From positions 1 through 8,488 of the forward strand of contig DTSG01000444.1 of the NCBI GenBank assembly GCA_012965455.1: DNA of 8,488 nt, written 5' to 3'. Origin of the DNA: Planctomycetaceae bacterium (GTDB taxonomy: Bacteria; Planctomycetota; Planctomycetia; Pirellulales; Pirellulaceae). A model generated the notes under the pieces. The model was given only the letters and a program-made list of their open reading frames with translations. It had not been told where the DNA came from and did no database searches. Position 1 is the stretch's first letter, and the number at the start of each line of letters is the position of its first letter. A program made the position numbers and the translations under genes. Below are positions 1-5,903 of the stretch, piece after piece.

Positions 1-794
1 TGTTTACCTCGAACATACTCAAAAGTCGTCTCGTCCGGAGCAATCATTCCTGCCCGCGCACCTGCTTCGATCGACATATTGCACACGGTCATGCGTTCTT
101 CCATCGAGAGCTGGCGAATCGTATCACCGGTGTACTCCAGCACGTAACCCGTTCCACCAGATGTCGTCAAGTCACCGATGAGATATAGCACTAAGTCCTT
201 GGCGGTCACCCCTGGAGCAAGTTTACCGTCGACTCGCAATTCCATCGTTTTAGGTTTGTCTTGCGGTAAGGTCTGCGTAACCAGTACGTGCTCAACTTCG
301 CTCGTACCGATTCCGAATGCCAACGCACCGAAGGCTCCGTGAGTAGCCGTATGGCTATCACCACAGACAATCGTCATGCCGGGCTGAGTGTATCCCATTT
401 CCGGTCCGATGATATGCACGATCCCTTGGTTGATGCTATCGATATCGAAAATAGTGATGTCATTGTCGGCACAGTTTTTCCGCAGCGTATCAATCTGAAT
501 CTGGGCGATCGGATCGGCGATCGGCAAACTGCGATCAGTCGTGGGTACATTGTGATCGGGAGTCGCAATAGTAAGTTCCGGGCGGCGGACTGTACGCTGC
601 GCTAAACGCAAGCCTTCAAAAGCTTGAGCACTTGTCACTTCATGAATCAAGTGCAAGTCAATATATAGCAATGTCTGCCGCCCCGATTCGGCATGCACAA
701 TATGATTGCCCCATATCTTTTCAAACATGGTTCGAGGACTGCTCGATGTACTCGCCGCTTCTAACGATCCATTTAGATCCGTATTCATTTCCAT
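1..794 (-). CDS. leuC: 3-isopropylmalate dehydratase large subunit LeuC (N-terminal part, runs off left edge)
   Basis: Isomerises 2-isopropylmalate to 3-isopropylmalate in leucine biosynthesis as a cytoplasmic LeuC-LeuD heterodimer carrying a 4Fe-4S cluster. The 264 visible residues read as typical LeuC: LYIDLHLIHEVTSAQAF (43-59), ATPDHNVPT (77-85), the active-site stretch from GDSHTATHGAFG to GTSEVEHVL (145-171), and APDETTFEYVRGK at the edge (252-264). The three cluster cysteines of the family lie further on, outside the window. Starts: ATG at 794 and ATG at 788 are in frame, and a purine-rich AAGAGAAAG lies just upstream of 794, so I chose 794. A third ATG at 728 begins at the conserved MFEKIWGNH and would remove a 22-residue Ser/Thr-rich extension. 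No leuD is visible; it could follow off the left edge. Family assignment is very secure; the start is less so. Confidence 0.96.
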   Translation of the reverse strand, partial: MEMNTDLNGSLEAASTSSSPRTMFEKIWGNHIVHAESGRQTLLYIDLHLIHEVTSAQAFEGLRLAQRTVRRPELTIATPDHNVPTTDRSLPIADPIAQIQIDTLRKNCADNDITIFDIDSINQGIVHIIGPEMGYTQPGMTIVCGDSHTATHGAFGALAFGIGTSEVEHVLVTQTLPQDKPKTMELRVDGKLAPGVTAKDLVLYLIGDLTTSGGTGYVLEYTGDTIRQLSMEERMTVCNMSIEAGARAGMIAPDETTFEYVRGK

Positions 795-816
795 TCAATC
801 TTTCTCTTAAGTTATT

Positions 817-833
817 TTTGAGCTGCGCTCAAA
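817..833 (-). promoter_or_regulatory. Perfect hairpin in the leuC leader
   Basis: TTTGAGC and GCTCAAA form a perfect 7-bp stem with a 3-nt loop, ending 22 nt before the leuC ATG. Read on the minus strand it is followed by AATAAC, so it is not an intrinsic terminator. It begins 4 nt after the candidate -10 box, so it could be a 5'-terminal mRNA stem-loop or an operator at the transcription start. The inverted repeat is seen directly; its role is inferred. Confidence 0.4.
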
Positions 834-837
834 CAGC

Positions 838-866
838 AGTATACTCTGAACATTTAATCTAATGAA
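838..866 (-). promoter_or_regulatory. Candidate leuC promoter
   Basis: On the minus strand TATACT (843-838) matches the sigma-70 -10 box at five of six positions. A weak -35 TTCATT (866-861, three of six) lies 17 bp away. The predicted start would be near 831, giving a leader of about 37 nt before the ATG at 794. The start would fall in the stem of a hairpin (817-833). Based on pattern matching only. Confidence 0.35.
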
Positions 867-885
867 CCACAACAAACCGGTTCAA

Positions 886-901
886 CGGCGAACATTCGCC
901 G
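886..901 (-). terminator. GC-rich hairpin downstream of the nucleotide-sugar dehydrogenase gene (weak terminator candidate)
   Basis: CGGCGAACATTCGCCG is a near-perfect palindrome (6-bp stem CGGCGA/TCGCCG, 4-nt loop) about 52 nt past the dehydrogenase stop codon. On the minus strand it is followed by a T-rich but interrupted stretch (TTGAACCGGTTTGTTGTGG), not a clean T tract. It could be a weak terminator or a protein-binding site. A palindromic AACCGGTT lies beside it at 875-882. Confidence 0.3.
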
Positions 902-952
902 GCCAGAACAGATACCACCGCAAAAAAATCGGCGTCTTCAGTATGCTACGCG

Positions 953-2275
953 CTACGCCTTGGTAATCTTAGCCTTGGATTGTTCCACAACAGCCATGGC
1001 GTTGCGTGTGTCAACAACACAACTGGCATGATCAGCAATCATTTGATAATCAAAAGCGGTATGATCTGTGCAAATCACAGCACAATCCAATTCCTCGAGA
1101 TAAGCCGCCGTCAACTCGCAACTCTGCAAATCAGGAACGGTAAAACTTCGCATTTTTGGCAGCGCCGCAATCCACGGATCACTGTAACTCAGTTGCGCCC
1201 CGCGCTCGGTCAACAACTCCATTAATCGAAAAGATGGACTCTCGCGAGGATCATCAATGTCCTTTTTATAGGCGACACCCAATATCCCGATTTTGGCGCC
1301 CTTGACTGACATTCCTTTTTCATTTAATTGATCGACGACTCGCGACAACACATATTCGGGCATCGAAGCATTCACTTCACCTGCTAATTCAATAAAACGC
1401 GTTGTCATTCCGTGGCGGCGAGCAATCCAACTCAAGTAAAATGGGTCGATCGGAATGCAATGCCCGCCTAGCCCTGGTCCTGGATAAAAAGCCTGGAACC
1501 CAAACGGTTTTGTTTTTGCCGCTGCGATAACTTCCCAAATATCGATGTTAATTTCATCGAACAACACCTTCAATTCGTTGACCATCGCAATGTTCACACT
1601 GCGGTATGTGTTTTCAAGAATCTTGCACGCTTCGGCCACTTCGCAACTCGATACGGGTACTGTCTCGGACATGGCGTGACCATACAAAGCATTGGCTATG
1701 TCCAAACTCGCAACATCCATTGCCCCCACAACCTTGGGGATTTGTTGAGCGCTAAAGTCTTGATTGCCTGGATCTTCGCGTTCTGGACTATAAGCCAAGA
1801 AGAAGTCGTCGCCAAGTTTCAAGCCGGATGCGGCTAGCAATGGCAACACGACATCCCGTGTTGTACCGGGGTACGTTGTGCTCTCGAGTACGATCAACTG
1901 ACCGGGTCGCAGTACTTGGGCAATACTCTGCACCGTTTGTTCAACATACGTCAAATCTGGGTCGCGACTTTCGTTAAGCGGTGTTGGCACACAAATCAAA
2001 ATGGCATCCGCTTCGGCCAAGCGATCAAGCTGATCGGTTGCGTCAAACTTACCCGCCGCGATTTGCTGGGATACCCAATCGCCCGAGATGTGTTGAATAT
2101 AACTTTGACCCTGACGTAATTGTTCGATTTTTGCGGAATCCACATCGAAACCAATCGTTGTGTAGCCGGCTTCAACAAACGCGCGTACTAGCGGTAAACC
2201 GACATATCCTAATCCCACAATTCCAATCTTCGCTGTTTTAGCGTCAATCGCGGCTGTTAGTTCTGTGAGATTCAT
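953..2275 (-). CDS. Nucleotide-sugar dehydrogenase, UDP-GlcNAc 6-dehydrogenase (WbpA) type
   Basis: NAD-dependent four-electron oxidation of the C6 hydroxyl of a UDP-sugar to a uronic acid, supplying precursors for O-antigen, capsule or exopolysaccharide in the cytoplasm. The 440 residues show all three UDPG/MGDH domains. The N-terminal Rossmann fold has GLGYVG at 21-26 followed by GFDVD at 42-46. The central domain has ESTTYPGTT at 131-139, the EACKILENTYRSVNIAMVNE helix at 215-234, and TKPFGF before YPGPGLGGHCIPIDP with catalytic Cys273. The C-terminal UDP-binding domain has GVAYKKDIDDPRESPS at 333-348. The SYIQH segment (58-62) and the TKPFGFQAFYPGPG stretch resemble WbpA more than UDP-glucose dehydrogenase (Ugd) or WecC, but substrate cannot be fixed from sequence alone. 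Length is normal for the family. No other polysaccharide gene lies beside it, so it may serve a cluster elsewhere. The start at 2275 has only a weak upstream GAAAG. Confidence 0.93.
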   Translation of the reverse strand: MNLTELTAAIDAKTAKIGIVGLGYVGLPLVRAFVEAGYTTIGFDVDSAKIEQLRQGQSYIQHISGDWVSQQIAAGKFDATDQLDRLAEADAILICVPTPLNESRDPDLTYVEQTVQSIAQVLRPGQLIVLESTTYPGTTRDVVLPLLAASGLKLGDDFFLAYSPEREDPGNQDFSAQQIPKVVGAMDVASLDIANALYGHAMSETVPVSSCEVAEACKILENTYRSVNIAMVNELKVLFDEINIDIWEVIAAAKTKPFGFQAFYPGPGLGGHCIPIDPFYLSWIARRHGMTTRFIELAGEVNASMPEYVLSRVVDQLNEKGMSVKGAKIGILGVAYKKDIDDPRESPSFRLMELLTERGAQLSYSDPWIAALPKMRSFTVPDLQSCELTAAYLEELDCAVICTDHTAFDYQMIADHASCVVDTRNAMAVVEQSKAKITKA

Positions 2276-2356
2276 AAAGCACTTTCATCACAATAAGGCA
2301 AACGTCGGTTATTCGGAGCCGATTAACGCGTCGACGTGAACGCGGGAGTGTTGTTG

Positions 2357-2406
2357 TCCGCTAGCAGCGGAAACTTGATTATAGTTTTACTAGCCGTTTA
2401 CATAAG
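2357..2406 (-). promoter_or_regulatory. Candidate promoter of the nucleotide-sugar dehydrogenase gene, with a hairpin at the predicted start
   Basis: On the minus strand a perfect -10 box TATAAT occupies 2383-2378; the best -35 at 17-bp spacing (2406-2401, CTTATG) is poor. Six bases after the -10 begins a perfect 6-bp stem with 3-nt loop, TCCGCT-GCT-AGCGGA (2371-2357), so transcription would start at or next to it. No T tract follows, so it is not a terminator for the upstream peptidase-like gene. The leader would be about 95 nt. This gap (2276-2414) also holds a palindromic CGTCGACG at 2329-2336. Confidence 0.4.
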
Positions 2407-2414
2407 GGCGAAAA

Positions 2415-3266
2415 TCAAATGCTCGTCAGAAACCTGAGAAACCTTTGTTCATAATCCGGTACTGTCAGTGCTAAGCGATGGCTTAAACGACCCGCTTGCT
2501 GTGCATCTCTAATATCCTGTAAATATCGATTCCAAACGCCACGGCATCCATATTTTCCAGACAACAAAAATCGGCACCATGCCCAACTGGCAGCATAGTC
2601 AACCGCATCCGCTCGGGTTGTCGATTTAATTTTCTCCAGCGCCGCAAGACGTATCGGTTCAGGCAGCAGTATGCGTTGGCCCCCCAATAATTGCCGCAAA
2701 GCTTTTCCATGGACTCGCGATTGCTGCTCTACGGAATCCTCCGCCCACTCCGCCAACCCTTCGTCCATCCACAAAGGCATCGATGTATTACGAAACGTCA
2801 AGTGATTCAAGGAATGAACTGCTTCATGCATCAAATCTTGCAGCAGTGTCTTGCCTTGAACAGCTAAAATCGTTGGCCGCCCACTACGTACAATGAACAA
2901 GGAATTACGCCTAGGTGCCGTGGGTAACGTTTTCTCTAAATGAGCAAAATACTGTTGGCGATCAGAAAAAATCAGCACATTGACCGCTCGGACGATCGCG
3001 GGACTCCCGTAAACTTCCGATAACCGCAGCGGCAATTGTTTTAACTCCGCCAATATTTCCTCAAACCCGCGGGGTGCTTCAGTGTAATGAAACTGCAACC
3101 ACTGTTTACCCGCTGTCGTGGACGGTTCAGTAGCACCTACCCAATTAACGCGGGCAGTAAACAACAGGCTAGCGGTCCCTCCAATTACACTGCGCAGCAC
3201 TGCTCGCCGTGAAACATGCCAATAATGATCAAAAGTACTATCAGTTGTGATTACTGGGGAAACCAT
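2415..3266 (-). CDS. Tat-exported HExxH metallopeptidase-like protein (peptidase MA / DUF1570-like)
   Basis: Predicted exported zinc peptidase-like protein of 283 residues; substrate unknown. The N-terminus carries a twin-arginine motif, SRRAVLR at 19-25, followed by a moderately hydrophobic stretch IGGTASLLFTA (28-38) and a possible cleavage site near VGA (43-45), so export in folded form is likely. The zinc site reads HEAVH at 147-151, then WMDEGLAEW at 166-174. H147 and H151 are likely ligands, E148 the catalytic base and E169 the probable third ligand, the gluzincin layout of the peptidase-MA/DUF1570 proteins common in planctomycetes. The domain before the site (55-140) and the helical tail (185-283) show no motif I recognise. 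No clear Shine-Dalgarno precedes the ATG at 3266 (upstream GCGAAAAAC), and no other plausible start lies before the Tat motif. Peptidase activity is inferred; the exact family name is tentative. Confidence 0.78.
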   Translation of the reverse strand: MVSPVITTDSTFDHYWHVSRRAVLRSVIGGTASLLFTARVNWVGATEPSTTAGKQWLQFHYTEAPRGFEEILAELKQLPLRLSEVYGSPAIVRAVNVLIFSDRQQYFAHLEKTLPTAPRRNSLFIVRSGRPTILAVQGKTLLQDLMHEAVHSLNHLTFRNTSMPLWMDEGLAEWAEDSVEQQSRVHGKALRQLLGGQRILLPEPIRLAALEKIKSTTRADAVDYAASWAWCRFLLSGKYGCRGVWNRYLQDIRDAQQAGRLSHRLALTVPDYEQRFLRFLTSI

Positions 3267-3309
3267 GTTTTTCGCGTTAATTCAAGAGCCTACAGACGAT
3301 GCTGAATCT

Positions 3310-3338
3310 AATCTAAACTGCGGCGGTTAATTGACCAA
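3310..3338 (-). promoter_or_regulatory. Weak candidate promoter for the Tat-exported peptidase-like gene
   Basis: On the minus strand TTGGTC (3338-3333) and TAGATT (3315-3310) are separated by 17 bp, matching the sigma-70 -35 at three positions and the -10 at four. The start would be about 40 nt before the ATG at 3266. A plus-strand pair, TTGACC (3331-3336) and TATCGT (3354-3359), also with 17-bp spacing, overlaps it, so divergent promoters may share this spot. Pattern match only. Confidence 0.25.
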
Positions 3339-3401
3339 TCGGCGTTCGAGGTGTATCGTGGTTGAATTGATTCAGTGCCAATTTATGGGTATTCTCGTGC
3401 A

Positions 3402-3446
3402 ACCGGTAGCGACATGAGCGAGTAGTTGTCGATAATTACCGGTAGC
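3402..3446. repeat. Direct repeat ACCGGTAGC flanking an inverted repeat; operator candidate
   Basis: Two identical 9-mers start 36 bp apart. Each contains the palindrome ACCGGT, and between them lies the CGACA/TGTCG inverted repeat with a 12-nt spacer. The arrangement is roughly symmetric, as expected of a regulator-binding site, and it sits mid-way between two divergent genes. The repeats are seen directly; the operator role is inferred and chance cannot be excluded, since ACCGGT also occurs at 126-131 inside leuC. Confidence 0.3.
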
Positions 3447-3621
3447 AAACGAGTCATCAATAACGGGTGATTGATTAACAAGCAAAAATCTATCCGAACA
3501 AATGATACCCTAAATCAAGCATACATTAATAGAGTGACCGAGCACTTGTAAAAACTACCGTTGCCAATAGCCATGACGCAACAAGCATTGGATTTTTCAG
3601 CTCGGCTTATAAATAGTATTT

Positions 3622-3626
3622 GAGGA
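3622..3626 (+). promoter_or_regulatory. Shine-Dalgarno GAGGA that fixes the GTG start of the KASIII gene
   Basis: GAGGA lies 7 nt before the GTG at 3634, the best ribosome-binding site in the window. It supports GTG as the true start, in agreement with the conserved FabH N-terminus that follows. Confidence 0.7.
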
Positions 3627-3633
3627 ATTATCG

Positions 3634-4629
3634 GTGAAACACGCAGCCATTGGTCCTATTGAACTCCATTTTCCTCAAAGGATTGAGTCAAATGATGACC
3701 TTCAGCAACTCTATCCAAAATGGAATCTAGATCTGATTTACGAAAAGACGGGAATCTTCCAACGTCATATCGCCGAAGAACACGAATTTGCGTCAGATCT
3801 TGGTGTCGCCGCAGCTGAAAAGCTGTTTGCCGAGCATGACATCGACCCCAAATCGATTGACTTCCTATTCTTTTGTACCCAAACTCCCGACTATCCACTG
3901 CCCACTACCGCCTGCCTGATGCAGCAAAGACTCGGGTTGCCGACAAGTTGTGGCGCGCTGGATTTTAATCTGGGTTGCTCTGGATATGTTTACGGGCTCG
4001 CCATGGTCGACGGACTAATTAAAAGTGGCGCAGCAAAACGAATTTTATTCATCACCGCCGAGACCTATTCAAAATATATCGACCCGGAAGACCGCAGCTT
4101 GCGAACCATTTTCGGCGATGGGGCCGCGGCAACGCTTTTTGAAGCCGCCGACGAACCGACACTAAAACACTTCAAGTTCGGCACCAACGGCGCAGGTGCC
4201 GACATGTTGCTACTCACCAAGAGTGGCATGCGGGAACCCATGAAGCCACGCAATCGCCACCGCTGGAAAAGCGACCTCTATATGGATGGCCCGAGCCTAA
4301 TCAGCTTTACCGTAGACGCTGTGCCTCAGTTAGTCGACCAAGTCCTGCAAGATTCGAATTTATCCGCAGACGATATCGACTTTTACCTATTGCATCAAGC
4401 AACCAGAAAGATGCTCGAAGAACTCACGCAACGATTACAACTACCCGCTAGCAAAGTCCCCATTCACCTAAAAAATGTCGGCAATACGGTATCTTCTACG
4501 TTGCCGATCCTCATCCATCAATTGCGAACTTCCGGTGAACTACAGCCTGGGCAGCAAAACATGCTGATCGGATTTGGCGTCGGCCTTTCGTGGGCGGGTT
4601 GCCTGTGGCAAGAGACTTTCCCAGCCTAA
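3634..4629 (+). CDS. Beta-ketoacyl-ACP synthase III (FabH-like)
   Basis: Thiolase-fold condensing enzyme that would join an acyl-CoA starter to malonyl-ACP in the cytoplasm. At 331 residues it has normal FabH length. The catalytic triad is visible: Cys115 in LGCSGYVYGL, His254 in LLHQAT and Asn284 in KNVGNTVSSTLP. FGDGAAATLF (160-169) and the C-terminal GFGVGLSWAG (313-322) are also typical. By eye, the E. coli FabH CoA-pocket residues Trp32 and Arg36 align with Leu34 and Lys38 (LIYEKTG, 34-40), so the starter may differ from acetyl-CoA. The segment around LGCSGYVYGL and TAETYSKYI resembles the KASIII branch found with surface-polysaccharide or secondary pathways rather than core FabH; that placement is from memory. 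No acpP, fabD or fabG is adjacent, as would be expected for housekeeping fabH. It starts with GTG at 3634 behind GAGGA and is followed after 33 bp by the YqgE gene, probably in one operon. Confidence 0.9.
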   Translation: MKHAAIGPIELHFPQRIESNDDLQQLYPKWNLDLIYEKTGIFQRHIAEEHEFASDLGVAAAEKLFAEHDIDPKSIDFLFFCTQTPDYPLPTTACLMQQRLGLPTSCGALDFNLGCSGYVYGLAMVDGLIKSGAAKRILFITAETYSKYIDPEDRSLRTIFGDGAAATLFEAADEPTLKHFKFGTNGAGADMLLLTKSGMREPMKPRNRHRWKSDLYMDGPSLISFTVDAVPQLVDQVLQDSNLSADDIDFYLLHQATRKMLEELTQRLQLPASKVPIHLKNVGNTVSSTLPILIHQLRTSGELQPGQQNMLIGFGVGLSWAGCLWQETFPA

Positions 4630-4662
4630 AACCAATCTCGCAATATCATTGGCGGTATTTCC

Positions 4663-5214
4663 ATGACTTCTTTACAAGGCCACTTTTTAATTGCACCACC
4701 GATCGTTGCAGATGAAAATTTCAACCGCAGCCTAGTCCTCATTTTGCAACACAATGAAGAAGGGGCCATTGGCTTGATTACCAACAGGCCAACCAATAGC
4801 GAATTAGATGATTTATGGGAAGCGATGACGGGGTCTCCCTTTCCTGGGGAAGGTGTTTTGCATGTGGGTGGGCCCGTCGAAGGCCCCGTCATGGTCTTGC
4901 ATACTCGGGCTGAATACAGCGAACAGCGGATTTTAAGTGGAGTTTATGTTTCTTCACAAAAATCAAATCTGGTAAAATTGATTTCAAAGAAAACACTACC
5001 GTATCGGGTCTTTGCCGGTTACGCGGGGTGGCAACCTGGACAACTCGAAGCTGAAATCAAAGCTGGCGGCTGGCTCACAACACCTGCTTCGGCGACTGAT
5101 ATATTTACACCATGCGAGGATCCCTGGAAAAGCATGTGCCAACGTTTAGGGGACCACGTACTCAAAGAGGTCCTCGGAAATGATAAACTAACGATGGATC
5201 CCGAATTAAATTAA
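4663..5214 (+). CDS. yqgE: YqgE/AlgH family protein (UPF0301, DUF179)
   Basis: Small cytoplasmic protein of a widespread family whose molecular role is not settled; the AlgH name comes from a proposed link to alginate regulation in Pseudomonas. The 183 residues match the family along their length: GHFLIAPPIVADENFNRSLVLI near the start (6-27), an H-N-EEGAIGLITNRPT block (30-44), GGPVEGPV (69-76) and the family hallmark YAGWQPGQLEAEI (119-131) followed by GGW. No signal peptide or membrane segment is seen. The ATG at 4663 begins right at the conserved region; upstream GGCGG (4651-4655) is at most a weak Shine-Dalgarno. It lies 33 bp after the KASIII gene and 11 bp before the phosphatase gene, so co-transcription is likely. 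In many bacteria yqgE sits next to ruvX/yqgF; that neighbour is absent here. Confidence 0.93.
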   Translation: MTSLQGHFLIAPPIVADENFNRSLVLILQHNEEGAIGLITNRPTNSELDDLWEAMTGSPFPGEGVLHVGGPVEGPVMVLHTRAEYSEQRILSGVYVSSQKSNLVKLISKKTLPYRVFAGYAGWQPGQLEAEIKAGGWLTTPASATDIFTPCEDPWKSMCQRLGDHVLKEVLGNDKLTMDPELN

Positions 5215-5225
5215 CACCAAATCGA

Positions 5226-5903
5226 ATGACTGACACCGACCAACACATCGAACAAACTGACTCCCCCCCGCGAACTATCGCCGTTGGTGATATTCATGGT
5301 TGTGCCCAAGCGCTGGAACGTCTGTTGGCGGCGATCGAGTTAACCTCCCAAGACACCATCGTTTTTCTCGGCGACTATATGGATCGCGGCCCCAATTCCA
5401 AACGAGTTTTGGAAATTGTGATCGAGCTCAGCGAACAATTTCAAGTTATACCGCTGTTAGGTAATCATGAAATCATGATGCTCGACGCAGTAAAAGAATC
5501 GGTCATGCGAGATTTATGGCTGCAGTTTGGTGGGCAACAAACCATCGAAAGTTATGGCGGTGACTTTGCTAACATCCCCACGGAACATCTCGACTTCATG
5601 CAGCAATGCCTGCCGTTTTATGAGACCGAAGATCATCTTTTCGTCCATGCTAATTACTTGCCCGGTTCACCACTTGCTGACCAAGAAGATCAAGTACGCT
5701 ATTGGACGCATTTATTAGATTTTCAACCGGGACCACACAAAAGTGGTAAACGAGTCATCGTCGGACACACACCACAAACCCATGGCAATATTCTAGATTT
5801 TGGACATTTAGTCTGCATCGATACCTACTGTTTTGGAGGCGGTAATTTAACCGCTTTTGACGTTTCCACTAACGAAATATGGCAAGCAAAAGAAAATGAA
5901 TAA
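5226..5903 (+). CDS. PPP-family metallophosphatase (bacterial serine/threonine protein phosphatase type)
   Basis: Cytoplasmic two-metal phosphoesterase of 225 residues, resembling bacterial PrpA/PrpB and lambda-type phosphatases and possibly acting on phosphoproteins or diadenosine polyphosphates (ApaH-like). All signature blocks are present in order: GDIHG (21-25, metal ligands D22 and H24), GDYMDRG (49-55, with D50, D53 and R54), GNHE (79-82, with N80 and H81), HAN with H141, and VGHTPQ with H181. A short C-terminal stretch IDTYCFGGGNLTAFD (198-212) is the usual end of this family. There is no signal peptide. The start at 5226 has no clear Shine-Dalgarno and lies 11 bp after the YqgE stop, suggesting translational coupling. 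Its last 8 bp overlap the sulfatase start. The fold is certain; substrate is not. Confidence 0.92.
   Translation: MTDTDQHIEQTDSPPRTIAVGDIHGCAQALERLLAAIELTSQDTIVFLGDYMDRGPNSKRVLEIVIELSEQFQVIPLLGNHEIMMLDAVKESVMRDLWLQFGGQQTIESYGGDFANIPTEHLDFMQQCLPFYETEDHLFVHANYLPGSPLADQEDQVRYWTHLLDFQPGPHKSGKRVIVGHTPQTHGNILDFGHLVCIDTYCFGGGNLTAFDVSTNEIWQAKENE

Larger units (their letters stand above)
3267..3633. other. 367-bp divergent intergenic region with dyads and repeats
   Basis: This gap separates the minus-strand peptidase-like gene from the plus-strand KASIII operon and should hold both promoters. ACCGGTAGC occurs twice in direct orientation (3402-3410, 3438-3446). Between the copies are inverted CGACA (3410-3414) and TGTCG (3427-3431). 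ATCAAT (3456-3461) and ATTGAT (3470-3475) form a second dyad with an 8-nt spacer, and another ATTGAT lies at 3366-3371. A 16-codon ORF starting ATGACGCAACAA spans 3573-3623 and ends inside the KASIII Shine-Dalgarno. An AT-rich TATAAATAGTAT (3608-3619) just upstream of KASIII could carry its -10 box, with TTGGAT at 3588-3593 as a poorly spaced -35. I see no convincing long ORF or RNA gene. Confidence 0.5.

Noticed and set aside
288..862. Plus-strand ORFs (288-605, 632-862) and a minus-strand ORF (374-568) in other frames
   Set aside because: All lie over or beside leuC, whose minus-strand frame is unmistakable; their translations show no family features.
945..958. Tandem GCTACGC GCTACGC at the dehydrogenase stop codon
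   Set aside because: Only two 7-bp copies; likely chance or a minor slippage product with no further copies.
980..2241. Several ORFs antisense or frame-shifted to the nucleotide-sugar dehydrogenase gene
   Set aside because: Low-complexity shadow translations without motifs; the dehydrogenase explains the whole stretch.
5857..5898. Upstream ATG at 5857 as the sulfatase start
   Set aside because: It puts 13 residues, including a KQKK run, before a clear signal peptide and enlarges the overlap with the phosphatase; 5896 gives a normal secretory N-terminus.
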